NCBI GenBank assembly: GCA_965250205.1
Contig: CBDFNK010000020.1
Span: 1 to 64,000, forward strand
Direction of reading: 5' to 3'
Origin: JAHZKN01 sp965250205
Lineage (GTDB): Bacteria; Pseudomonadota; Alphaproteobacteria; Rhizobiales; Hyphomicrobiaceae
Length of the DNA stretch: 64,000 bases
Numbering within the stretch: the stretch's first letter is position 1; each line of letters opens with the position of its first letter. Below are positions 25,556 through 33,340 of the stretch, one piece after another. The translations under genes were made by a program, and so were the position numbers. Under the pieces are notes generated by a model that saw only the letters and a list, made by a program, of their open reading frames with translations, did no database searches and had not been told where the DNA came from.

Positions 25556-28000
25556 TTGCCATCGTTTTCGAAAACTCTCGAACGTTCCTTGCATCGTGCC
25601 TTAGAGCTTGCCAATGAGCGCAGCCACGAATTTGCAACGCTGGAACACCTGTTGGCCTCATTGCTGGATGATGAAGATGCATCAGGCGTGATGCGCGCGT
25701 GCAATGTTGAGATTGATCAACTACGCGAACGTCTCAACGAATACCTCGACACAGAGCTTGAAACTTTGGTGGCAAAGAATATCAGCGAAGCGCAGCCAAC
25801 GACCGCTTTCCAGCGTGTTATTCATCGCGCCGTTGTTCATGTGCAGTCATCAGGTCGTGAGGAAGTAACCGGTGCCAACGTGCTGGTCGCGATGTTTGCT
25901 GAACGCGAAAGCCACGCGGCCTACTTCCTGCAAGAACAAGAAATGACACGCTTTGATGCTGTCCAGTATATTTCACATGGCATCGCCAAACGAGCGGGCA
26001 TGTCGGAACCAAAAACCGTTCACGGTACCGAAGAGGATTTGGGCGAGGGCGAGGATCGCAAGCCCGGCCAGGATGCGTTGCAAAATTACTGCGTCAATCT
26101 CAATGAAAAGGCCAAGGACGGCGGCATTGATCCATTGATCGGTCGCCAGAACGAGGTCATGCGGACCATACAGGTGCTGTGCCGCAGGCAGAAAAACAAT
26201 CCATTGTTGGTTGGTGACCCAGGTGTTGGCAAGACGGCTATCGCGGAAGGGTTGGCGCGCAGAATTATCAAAAAAGAAGTGCCAGATGTTTTGCAAGACG
26301 CGACCATCTTTGCACTCGATATGGGCTCGCTGCTTGCCGGCACGCGCTATCGCGGCGATTTTGAAGAGCGCTTAAAAGCGGTGATGAAGGAAGTCGAAGG
26401 CTATCCCGGCGCAATCTTGTTCATTGATGAAATCCACACGGTGATTGGTGCAGGTGCCACATCGGGTGGTGCGATGGATGCCTCAAACCTGCTCAAGCCT
26501 GCGTTGCAATCCGGTTCCGTGCGCTGCATCGGTTCGACCACATACAAAGAATACCGACAGCATTTTGAGAAAGACCGCGCACTCGTGCGTCGCTTCCAAA
26601 AAATAGATGTGTCAGAGCCCTCGGTTCCAGACACCATTGAAATCCTCAAGGGCTTGAAGCCGTATTTTGAGGACTTCCACGACGTCAAATATGCCAATGA
26701 GGCTATTACCGCTGCCGTTGAGCTCTCGGATCGCTATATCAATGACCGTAAGTTGCCGGACAAGGCAATTGACGTGATTGACGAGACCGGTGCATCGCAA
26801 AAATTGGTTGAAGAATCTAAACGCAAAAAGCGTATCTTAGTCGAAGATATCGAAGCCACTGTCTCAACGATGGCCCGCATTCCCCCGAAAACGGTTAGCA
26901 GGTCGGATGCTGAGGCGCTGTCTAACCTTGAGCGCGATCTGAAACGATTGGTGTTTGGTCAGGAACCAGCCATCTCAGCGCTGACGAGTGCCATCAAGCT
27001 GTCGCGTGCTGGTTTGCGCGAGCCTGAAAAACCTATTGGCTGCTATCTCTTCTCAGGTCCAACAGGTGTTGGCAAAACAGAAGTTGCCAAACAGCTTGCC
27101 AGTTTGATGGGAATTGAATTGCTGCGCTTTGATATGTCGGAGTACATGGAAAAGCACACGGTTTCACGGCTGATTGGCGCCCCTCCGGGTTACGTCGGCT
27201 TTGACCAAGGTGGCTTACTCACAGACGGTGTTGATCAAAATCCGCACTGTGTGTTGCTGCTTGATGAAATTGAAAAAGCGCACCCAGACTTGTTTAACAT
27301 CTTGTTGCAGGTCATGGATCACGGCAAGCTCACCGATCACAGCGGTAAGAAGATCGACTTCCGGAATGTTGTGTTGATTATGACGTCAAATGCCGGTGCG
27401 GCCAGCATGGCACAGGCCCCGATGGGCTTTAACCGTGTGCGGCGCGAAGGTGATGATACTGAAGCCATCAATAAGCTGTTTACGCCTGAATTCCGCAATC
27501 GCCTCGACGCGACCATTCCATTCTCAGCCCTGGCTCCAGATGTCATCGCCAAAGTCGTTGAGAAGTTTGTGTTCCAGCTTGAAGCGCAATTAGCCGATCG
27601 TGGCGTGACATTTGAGCTTTCAGATGAGGCGCGTTCTTGGATTGGCAAAAAAGGCTATGACGAAAAGTTTGGTGCCCGACCATTGGCGCGCATCATTCAA
27701 GAACACATCAAGAAGCCATTGGCGGATGAGTTGTTGTTTGGTTGTCTAGAGAACGGTGGCACTGTCAAGGTCATCGTCAAAGGCAAAGCGCCTGACACTG
27801 AGCTCGACTTTGAGTTCATCGCACCAACGACCAAACGTAAGTCGAAAAAGGTACTCAATGATGAGTCGGGTGCGAGTGGGCGCAAAGCGCTCGTTGGTGC
27901 GGGAGCAAAAAAAGCGTTGCCTGGACCAAAGCCGAAGAAGGTAAAGTCGGATGATACCGGCTCTTCGGTGCCTAATGTGTCGCGCAAAAAAGACAAATAG
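25556..28000 (+). CDS. clpA: ATP-dependent Clp protease ATP-binding subunit ClpA
   Basis: Hexameric AAA+ unfoldase that feeds ClpP and takes substrates from ClpS. An N-terminal Clp repeat domain (SFSKTLERSLHRALELANER...) precedes two AAA+ modules with Walker A GDPGVGKT (about 219-226) and GPTGVGKT (about 501-508), and Walker B LFIDEIH and LLLDEIE. The start is TTG 25556, decided by AGGAG at 25541-25545 and by the family N-terminus PSFSKTLERSL; the open frame itself reaches back to 25511 inside clpS. A basic Lys-rich tail of about 60 residues follows the last domain and is longer than in E. coli. Confidence 0.95.
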   Translation: MPSFSKTLERSLHRALELANERSHEFATLEHLLASLLDDEDASGVMRACNVEIDQLRERLNEYLDTELETLVAKNISEAQPTTAFQRVIHRAVVHVQSSGREEVTGANVLVAMFAERESHAAYFLQEQEMTRFDAVQYISHGIAKRAGMSEPKTVHGTEEDLGEGEDRKPGQDALQNYCVNLNEKAKDGGIDPLIGRQNEVMRTIQVLCRRQKNNPLLVGDPGVGKTAIAEGLARRIIKKEVPDVLQDATIFALDMGSLLAGTRYRGDFEERLKAVMKEVEGYPGAILFIDEIHTVIGAGATSGGAMDASNLLKPALQSGSVRCIGSTTYKEYRQHFEKDRALVRRFQKIDVSEPSVPDTIEILKGLKPYFEDFHDVKYANEAITAAVELSDRYINDRKLPDKAIDVIDETGASQKLVEESKRKKRILVEDIEATVSTMARIPPKTVSRSDAEALSNLERDLKRLVFGQEPAISALTSAIKLSRAGLREPEKPIGCYLFSGPTGVGKTEVAKQLASLMGIELLRFDMSEYMEKHTVSRLIGAPPGYVGFDQGGLLTDGVDQNPHCVLLLDEIEKAHPDLFNILLQVMDHGKLTDHSGKKIDFRNVVLIMTSNAGAASMAQAPMGFNRVRREGDDTEAINKLFTPEFRNRLDATIPFSALAPDVIAKVVEKFVFQLEAQLADRGVTFELSDEARSWIGKKGYDEKFGARPLARIIQEHIKKPLADELLFGCLENGGTVKVIVKGKAPDTELDFEFIAPTTKRKSKKVLNDESGASGRKALVGAGAKKALPGPKPKKVKSDDTGSSVPNVSRKKDK

Positions 28001-28076
28001 CGCGAGGACTTGGTGTTTTCCGCGTTGCTCTTGGCCGAGCAGCAATTGCGGCGAGATCAAAACGCTCGGCGTGCTC

Positions 28077-28192
28077 TAGAGCGTCGCGCCTTTTGTTGTG
28101 CACGCTGAAGCTATTTGCGCGACGCTCTATCTCATGGTTGGCGATCAACTTATCTACTCAAACTCGAACCCAACTTTTCGCAGGTTGATCTA
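28077..28192. repeat. R1 bipartite repeat, copy 2 (one 13-bp unit)
   Basis: A 112-bp element (28079-28190) between TA dinucleotides, orientation as copy 1. The right edge supplies the TAG stop codon of arsH, read on the minus strand at 28190-28192. Confidence 0.9.
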
Positions 28193-28945
28193 GGACGAAT
28201 TTTTTTCCCCGTCGCGCGTTTTCACATCATCCATTGCCGCTTTCAGCGTCAGGTTGTTTTCAGCCAACCCGTCGCAGCGTTCGCTGTAGCGGTTCGTCAA
28301 ATAGTCTGAGCGATCACGCACCAGCAGTGTGAATTTATAAAGCTCTTCCATCACATCGACGACACGCTCGTAGTAGGGCGATAGTTTCATGCGACCGGCG
28401 TCATCAAATTCGTCATAGGCTTTGGCGACGGAAGATTGGTTGGGGATGGTGACCATGCGCATCCAACGGCCAAGAATACGCATGTTGTTGACCGCATTAA
28501 ACGATTGCGATCCGCCACAGACCTGCATCACAGCCAGCGTGCGTCCCTGCGTCGGTCGAATGCCCTTATAGGCAAGCGGCAGCCAATCAATCTGTGTTTT
28601 CATCACACCGCTCATCGACCCATGACGTTCAGGCGATGACCAGACGTGGGCTTCAGACCAGATCGAGAGCTTATTGAGCTCTACAACTTTTGGATGTGTC
28701 CGCTCGGCCCCGTCCGGCAAGGGCATGCCGCGGGGATCAAAGAAGCGTACTTCGGCGCCAAAGCGGGACAGAATGCGTCCGGCTTCTTCGGCCAAAAACC
28801 GGCTGTAAGATCGCTCACGTAATGAGCCATAGAGAATGAGAATGCGCGGTGGGTGGTTTGAAACCTTGGGTGCGTTGAGTTTTTCAAGATCCGGCAGGTC
28901 AAATGCTGCTGGATCAATATTAGGCAAGTCATTGCGATCTGACAT
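28190..28945 (-). CDS. arsH: ArsH-type NADPH-dependent FMN reductase
   Basis: Flavoprotein of the arsenic-resistance ArsH family, reported to oxidise trivalent organoarsenicals and to reduce quinones or azo dyes. The 251-residue protein has the flavodoxin-like FMN loop GSLRERSYSRFLAEEAGRIL (near residue 40), and the ArsH-typical SPERHGSMSGVMKTQIDWLPL and QVCGGSQSFNAVNNMRILGRWMRM. ATG 28945 (MSDRNDLPNIDP) is the best start. No other ars genes are nearby, so an arsenic role is inferred from family alone. A tract of eleven G lies 20 bases before the start. Its stop codon lies at the edge of R1 copy 2. Confidence 0.92.
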   Translation of the reverse strand: MSDRNDLPNIDPAAFDLPDLEKLNAPKVSNHPPRILILYGSLRERSYSRFLAEEAGRILSRFGAEVRFFDPRGMPLPDGAERTHPKVVELNKLSIWSEAHVWSSPERHGSMSGVMKTQIDWLPLAYKGIRPTQGRTLAVMQVCGGSQSFNAVNNMRILGRWMRMVTIPNQSSVAKAYDEFDDAGRMKLSPYYERVVDVMEELYKFTLLVRDRSDYLTNRYSERCDGLAENNLTLKAAMDDVKTRDGEKNSS

Positions 28946-28964
28946 CACGTCCGGGCCTTTGTCT

Positions 28965-28975
28965 GGGGGGGGGGG
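28965..28975. repeat. G11 homopolymer upstream of arsH
   Basis: Eleven consecutive G on the plus strand (C on the arsH mRNA strand), 20 bases before the arsH start. Tracts of this length are prone to slippage and can change promoter or leader spacing. It may also be a sequencing problem. Confidence 0.7.
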
Positions 28976-29097
28976 CGTGCCTGACGCCGCCGCGGCCCAG
29001 GTCTTCAATTGGCTTGTTTCTTAGCGGAACTCAATTGATGTTCGCAAGCACGACACAGAACTCTTAAATAGCACTCGGCTAAGCAAATGGGAAAACG

Positions 29098-29259
29098 ATG
29101 AACCAAAAACAAGTGCCTGACGTCCTCGTGCTATGTGGCCGTTGTTCGCTCAAACGGACCGCTCCAATGGCTGGCCGCGTCGGCTGGCTTGGCATGAGGT
29201 GTGCAGGGTTAGCCAGTTTGGCAAAACTGGGGCGCAAGCCCCGCGAACACTTGGTTTGA
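29098..29259 (+). CDS. Small protein with a CxxC knuckle, hypothetical
   Basis: A 53-codon frame from ATG 29098 (MNQKQVPDVLVLCGRCSLKR...) with one CGRC pair, divergent from arsH. The ribosome site (AATGGGAAAA) is weak and no family is recognised. CxxC near the N-terminus of a short basic protein hints at metal binding, nothing more. Confidence 0.3.
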   Translation: MNQKQVPDVLVLCGRCSLKRTAPMAGRVGWLGMRCAGLASLAKLGRKPREHLV

Positions 29260-29355
29260 CGTGCAAAATCCCCAAAAACAGGCCGGACGTTACCATAAAA
29301 TTAGTCATATTTGCCCTATATCGTCCGTTGTTAGTAGAGAGTTGAGTAGATCGTC

Positions 29356-30144
29356 ATGCGTTTCTTGGTTGCGTTAGCAAGTATCGTTTTAGGTGTCGCG
29401 TTAGCTGCGGGATATATTTACCGCGACCATTCAGGCGCACAAGTCGCTGGTGGATCTCCCGACCTATCGCTGAACACGACCTCAACTGCGGCACTGCTTC
29501 AGCAAAAACCTGTTGTGCCGAAGATTGTGGCGCCTCACGTCGTTGGCGAGATCGCGGACGCTCAGCTGACCGTTCTCAACGCAGACAGAACCCATTTTGA
29601 AAGTGTCGCGATAGCGCCACCGCCTGCCCCTGTAACTCAGAGGCAAGAGGATCGCGCACGCCGCGTGCTCGTCATGGCTCTGCAGGGCGAATTGCGTCGT
29701 GTTCGGTGCTACGGGGGCACGATCGATGGCAAATGGAGTACGTCGTCAAAAGCTGCGATGTTCTGGTTCTTAAAGCGCATGAACGCTAAGATGCCCGTGA
29801 ACCTGCCCGATCACGCGCAACTCAACTTGCTGAAGTCAGCGGCCAAAGATTTTTGCGCCGAAAAACCAGTCCAATCTGACTTCGTCACCAAAGTAGTGCG
29901 CGAAGACAATGTGGCTGAAGGTGTGCCCAATCCAACGACCACAATCCAAGACACCTCATTCTCGGAAGCACGCCAGCGCGCAGGCCTGCCAAGCAATGGC
30001 CGTGTTGCACTTGTGGCCGACGACGTTGCATTGCCCGCCCCAATGACGGTTGGTGTTATCGAGGCCAAAAAGAAACGGCGCAGATATCGCGCCCGCAACC
30101 GCCGCGTTGAAAATCTGTTCAAGCATCCGCTTGGGCGCTACTAG
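29356..30144 (+). CDS. Membrane-anchored protein with a peptidoglycan-binding-like domain
   Basis: A 262-residue protein with an N-terminal signal anchor (RFLVALASIVLGVALAAGYIY), a Pro/Ala/Thr-rich segment, and a middle region (about 98-170: VMALQGELRRVRCYGGTIDGKWSTSSKAAMFWFLKRMN) that resembles a peptidoglycan-binding fold, with two cysteines that could pair in the periplasm. The C-terminus is basic (KKKRRRYRARNRR). I cannot name it. Its TAG stop at 30142-30144 is formed at the left edge of R1 copy 3; the flanking bases suggest that the original stop was TAA. Confidence 0.72.
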   Translation: MRFLVALASIVLGVALAAGYIYRDHSGAQVAGGSPDLSLNTTSTAALLQQKPVVPKIVAPHVVGEIADAQLTVLNADRTHFESVAIAPPPAPVTQRQEDRARRVLVMALQGELRRVRCYGGTIDGKWSTSSKAAMFWFLKRMNAKMPVNLPDHAQLNLLKSAAKDFCAEKPVQSDFVTKVVREDNVAEGVPNPTTTIQDTSFSEARQRAGLPSNGRVALVADDVALPAPMTVGVIEAKKKRRRYRARNRRVENLFKHPLGRY

Positions 30145-30272
30145 AGGGTTGAGCCTTTTGTTGTAGACAGTGAAGCTATTTGCGCGACGCTCTATCCCAT
30201 GGCTCCATCTCATGATTGGCGATCAACTTATCTGCTCAAAGTCGCGATTCCAACTTTTCGCAGGTTGATCTA
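30142..30272. repeat. R1 bipartite repeat, copy 3 (two 13-bp units)
   Basis: A 127-bp element (30144-30270) between TA dinucleotides, with a mutated left terminus (GAGGGTTGAGCC) and two internal units. It forms the stop codon of the preceding gene. Confidence 0.88.
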
Positions 30273-30384
30273 AAAGAGCCTACGCTCTCTCCCAGATTTG
30301 CAACGTAAGCGCTTCTCGACATTGGCTGTCGAATGCGCTCAACTTTGCCTTTGAAAACGCAAGTCGGCCGTGGGGAGTTCATGT

Positions 30385-31074
30385 ATGTCAGGCACACCAC
30401 TCAAAGTCCGCGCGTGTGTCTTTGACGCCTACGGCACGCTGTTGGATTTTGCCTCGGCTGCCGAGCGCTGCCGCGATGGGCTTGGTCATCAAACCAACCA
30501 ACTGATTACGCTGTGGCGGGATAAACAACTGCAATACACGTGGCTGCGCGCTCTCCAGGGTGCACATGCCGATTTTTGGCAGGTGACACAAGACGCACTT
30601 GAATTCAGCCTTGAGGCGCTGGGGTTGGACGATGCAGAATTGTGCGCACGTCTTATGGATCTCTACCGCACGCTGGACTGCTTTCCTGAAGTACCGGAGG
30701 TATTAACCTCGCTCAAATCGGCGGGGCTTAAAACTGCGATCCTGTCAAATGGCACACCTGATATGTTGCAAGCCTCGCTGACGCATTGTGGCATTGCGCA
30801 CCTGATTGACCCTGTGCTGTCCGCGGAAGAGGTTGGCGTTTATAAAACCGACCGCCGCGTCTATCAGTTGGCCGTTGATCGCTTAGGCGTTGCTGCAGGC
30901 GACATGGCGTTCATGTCGTCCAACGCCTGGGACGCGCATGCGGCTGCCAGCTTTGGTATGCAGGTGTTTTGGGTCAACCGAACCCGCCAACCGCGCGACC
31001 GTCTGCCGGGCGCGCTTTACGCAGAGATTTCAGATTTGTCAGAGCTGACGACACGGGTTTGCGCGCGCGTGTGA
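30385..31074 (+). CDS. Haloacid dehalogenase, type II (L-2-haloacid dehalogenase-like)
   Basis: A 229-residue HAD-superfamily hydrolase. The nucleophile Asp is in VFDAYGTLLDF (residue 14), followed by LWRDKQLQYTWLRAL, which is typical of type II dehalogenases, AILSNGTP (motif II), the Lys in GVYKTDRRVYQ (motif III) and SSNAWDAHAAASFGMQVFWVNR (motif IV). These are the residues needed to remove halide from L-2-haloacids. ATG 30385 was chosen over 30370 because of the upstream GGGGAG and family length. It stands alone between repeats. Confidence 0.9.
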   Translation: MSGTPLKVRACVFDAYGTLLDFASAAERCRDGLGHQTNQLITLWRDKQLQYTWLRALQGAHADFWQVTQDALEFSLEALGLDDAELCARLMDLYRTLDCFPEVPEVLTSLKSAGLKTAILSNGTPDMLQASLTHCGIAHLIDPVLSAEEVGVYKTDRRVYQLAVDRLGVAAGDMAFMSSNAWDAHAAASFGMQVFWVNRTRQPRDRLPGALYAEISDLSELTTRVCARV

Positions 31075-31266
31075 GGGCTAGGAGTTTGTTTGCAAGTGAT
31101 GAATGGACCTTGGCGGTTGTTGGTGATGACTTTAGCTACCACAGGAACGTGATTGCTACATCTGCCCGCCAGGCAATCGGATTCCCAACCGAGGTCCGCG
31201 ATCGCCCAAAGTCATGTTGGGCTCTCTCTTTTCCCCATCACTCGAGCCAGGCTGGTGTTGGGATTG

Positions 31267-31630
31267 TGTTTTAGCTGGGGCACCATATTTATTATTTGGC
31301 CAACATTTCCACACCAACACAGCGCAAGCGCGTGTTGGATCTAAAGTCATGTTGGGGCACCATATTTGTTATTTGGCCAACATTTCCACACCAACACAGC
31401 GCAAGCGCGTGTTGGATCTAAAGTCATGCTGGGGCACCATATTTATTATTTGGCCAACATTTCCACACCAACACAGCGCAAGCGCGTGTTGGATCTAAAG
31501 TCATGTTGGGGCACCATATTTATTATTTGGCCAACATTTCCACACCAACACAGCGCAAGCGCGTGTTGGATCTAAAGTCATGTTGGGGCACCATATTTGT
31601 TATTTGGCCAACATTTCCTAAAGTCATGTT
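31267..31630. repeat. Tandem array of 77-bp units (R2 family)
   Basis: Units of exactly 77 bp begin at 31348, 31425, 31502 and 31579, with a partial first and a truncated last copy. Each unit holds two inverted repeats: an R2 palindrome with centre AGCGCAAGCGC (31314-31338, 31391-31415, 31468-31492, 31545-31569), and a second one made of ATGTTGGGG and GGCCAACAT around an A+T-rich centre. Units differ by one or two bases (TTTATT versus TTTGTT). No unique spacers exist. The array fills most of the gap between the dehalogenase and methyltransferase genes. Confidence 0.88.
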
Positions 31631-31705
31631 GGGCTTCACCCATTGTTTGCCTTTTTGTGCGATCACATAAGCTTAATTTTGTGTTGCAGCGTAAGGGTAC
31701 CCGAG

Positions 31706-32464
31706 ATGGCGGTAATGGTTGAGTCAAAGTTAGATGCCTCTGCAACTAAAGGGTCTCCAGGTGTTAAGCCGCGCCACTCTGTTGCCAACACCTACCTCAA
31801 TCAAAAATCGCTGGCTTTTCAAGCGCGTCAACGGCGCTTTCGTTTTGTTCGCCAGATGATCGAAGATGTGATTGCCGAGAAGGGGTCTTGCCGGATCGCG
31901 GATGTCGGCGGCACGGAATATTACTGGCAGATCAGCGACGGCTTTATTGATCAGGCACCGGTTGAAATCACGTTGATCAATCTGGAGGCAACACCGACCA
32001 AAGGCGATCGTTTCCACTCGATCGCAGGCGATGCCACCAACCTATCCGACATTGAGGATAATGCGTTTGACTTTGTCCATTCCAACTCGGTGATCGAGCA
32101 CGTCGGCAATTGGGATCAGATGTCCAAGATGGCGGCAAACGTGCGCCGTCTCGCACCAAGCTACTATGTTCAAACGCCGAACTTCTGGTTCCCCTATGAA
32201 CCGCATTTCCGCTGCCCGATGTTCCACTACCTGCCTGAGCAGGTTCGCGCCAAATTGCTAATGACTTTCAATCTGGGCTTTGGTGGCCGACGGGGAACGT
32301 TGGATGAAGCCATGCGCGCTGTGCAGTCAGCCGTGTTGCTCGATGCAAAACAAATGCAGGTGTTGTTTCCGGATGCGGAAATGAAACGCGAACGGATCGC
32401 GTTTTTGACCAAGTCGCTGATGATGATGAAACCGCTTCATGGGCGCGCAACGAGCGCGAAGTGA
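31706..32464 (+). CDS. Class I SAM-dependent methyltransferase, substrate unknown
   Basis: A 252-residue protein with the Rossmann motifs of class I methyltransferases: RIADVGGTEYYWQI (motif I) near residue 60, an acidic residue in LINLEAT, DATNLSDIEDNAFDFVHSNSVIEHVGNWDQM (post I to motif II) and YYVQTPNFWFPYEPHF. Related proteins are found next to glycan and lipid genes, but nothing here gives a substrate. ATG 31706 follows the CCCGAG segment; in-frame upstream codons from 31643 lie in the tail of the repeat array. Confidence 0.82.
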   Translation: MAVMVESKLDASATKGSPGVKPRHSVANTYLNQKSLAFQARQRRFRFVRQMIEDVIAEKGSCRIADVGGTEYYWQISDGFIDQAPVEITLINLEATPTKGDRFHSIAGDATNLSDIEDNAFDFVHSNSVIEHVGNWDQMSKMAANVRRLAPSYYVQTPNFWFPYEPHFRCPMFHYLPEQVRAKLLMTFNLGFGGRRGTLDEAMRAVQSAVLLDAKQMQVLFPDAEMKRERIAFLTKSLMMMKPLHGRATSAK

Positions 32465-32494
32465 CAGTCTGTTGGGGCAGCAGGTGGTGGGCGC

Positions 32495-32794
32495 TCAAGC
32501 AGCGAGACCTTTCGGGCGCAGGTGAGCGAGTGCAGTGTTGAGCCAGGATGTGGTCGAGCCTGTATTGGCTGTAGCCAAGGCGCGTGACGGTGCAAGCTTA
32601 GCCACGGCACGCGAAGCGACCTCGGATGCCTTACAAGCCGCGAGATGATGGCCGTTGCGGAATTTTGCTTCCAGGTCTTCCAGGTGATGTTTAGAGGTCA
32701 ATGCAGGATTCAGCGGCGCTGCATCATCAGATGCAGCAAAAACGTAACCGGCAGCATCAGCGGCTGCCATCAAACGTTTATATCTTTTGCTCAT
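32495..32794 (-). CDS. Hypothetical small protein
   Basis: A 99-codon frame from ATG 32794 (MSKRYKRLMAAADAAGYVFA...) with an Ala-rich amphipathic composition and no known domain. It is convergent with the methyltransferase gene, 30 bases away. Codon use is similar to the neighbours, which is the main support. Confidence 0.45.
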   Translation of the reverse strand: MSKRYKRLMAAADAAGYVFAASDDAAPLNPALTSKHHLEDLEAKFRNGHHLAACKASEVASRAVAKLAPSRALATANTGSTTSWLNTALAHLRPKGLAA

Positions 32795-32821
32795 CACCAC
32801 ACCTAAGTTATCCACACGCAA

Positions 32822-33340
32822 GACGCATTGAATGATGAAGCCTTGGCACCATACGTCAAGGCTGTTTGTGAAGAGTCTATCGAAAATTTTTATTTTTTTT
32901 GTTACCTACTTCGCTTCAGCGATATTGCAATGCACTCTAAAGCGACCCGTACAACTTGGACTCTCAGTTTGAACCCATGTCCAACAAATGCAACTCCCAC
33001 AGTTATAACCTGAATGCAGCACCATGAAACCTTTGCCTACCTGCGCTGGGATTAATTCTTGCAATGCAGCAAAAGGGGTCCGAGGGTGGCGTGTAGCGGT
33101 TTCTCTGTTGGACTGCGCTTTAGCAGGCTTGGATGATGTTTTGATGACAAAATTTGCCAACTTGGCGCTATTCCTCTTGCAACCAGGGCGGGCTAGCGCA
33201 ACGATACTTCAGCCGCGCTCTTTATGAGGCGCGGAGTGCGGCGTTGCTGCCGTTGGTACCTGCTTTGAGTTCGCGGCCCGCGACAGCGTTTCACCTAAGT
33301 GCCTCGCTTCACTCATTTTGATGAGTGGGAAGGAGGAGCT
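32822..33340. other. Intergenic region, no gene seen
   Basis: About 500 bases between the small minus-strand frame and the EF-G-like gene. Short frames are present on both strands, but without domains or ribosome sites. The promoter of the EF-G-like gene is expected here. Confidence 0.4.

Noticed and set aside
31267..31630. CRISPR array or gene with internal repeats
   Set aside because: The 77-bp units are identical throughout, with no variable part. Open frames through the array arise from the repeat and lack a ribosome site.
32906..33227. Genes between the methyltransferase and EF-G-like loci
   Set aside because: Short frames on both strands with no start signal and no domain.
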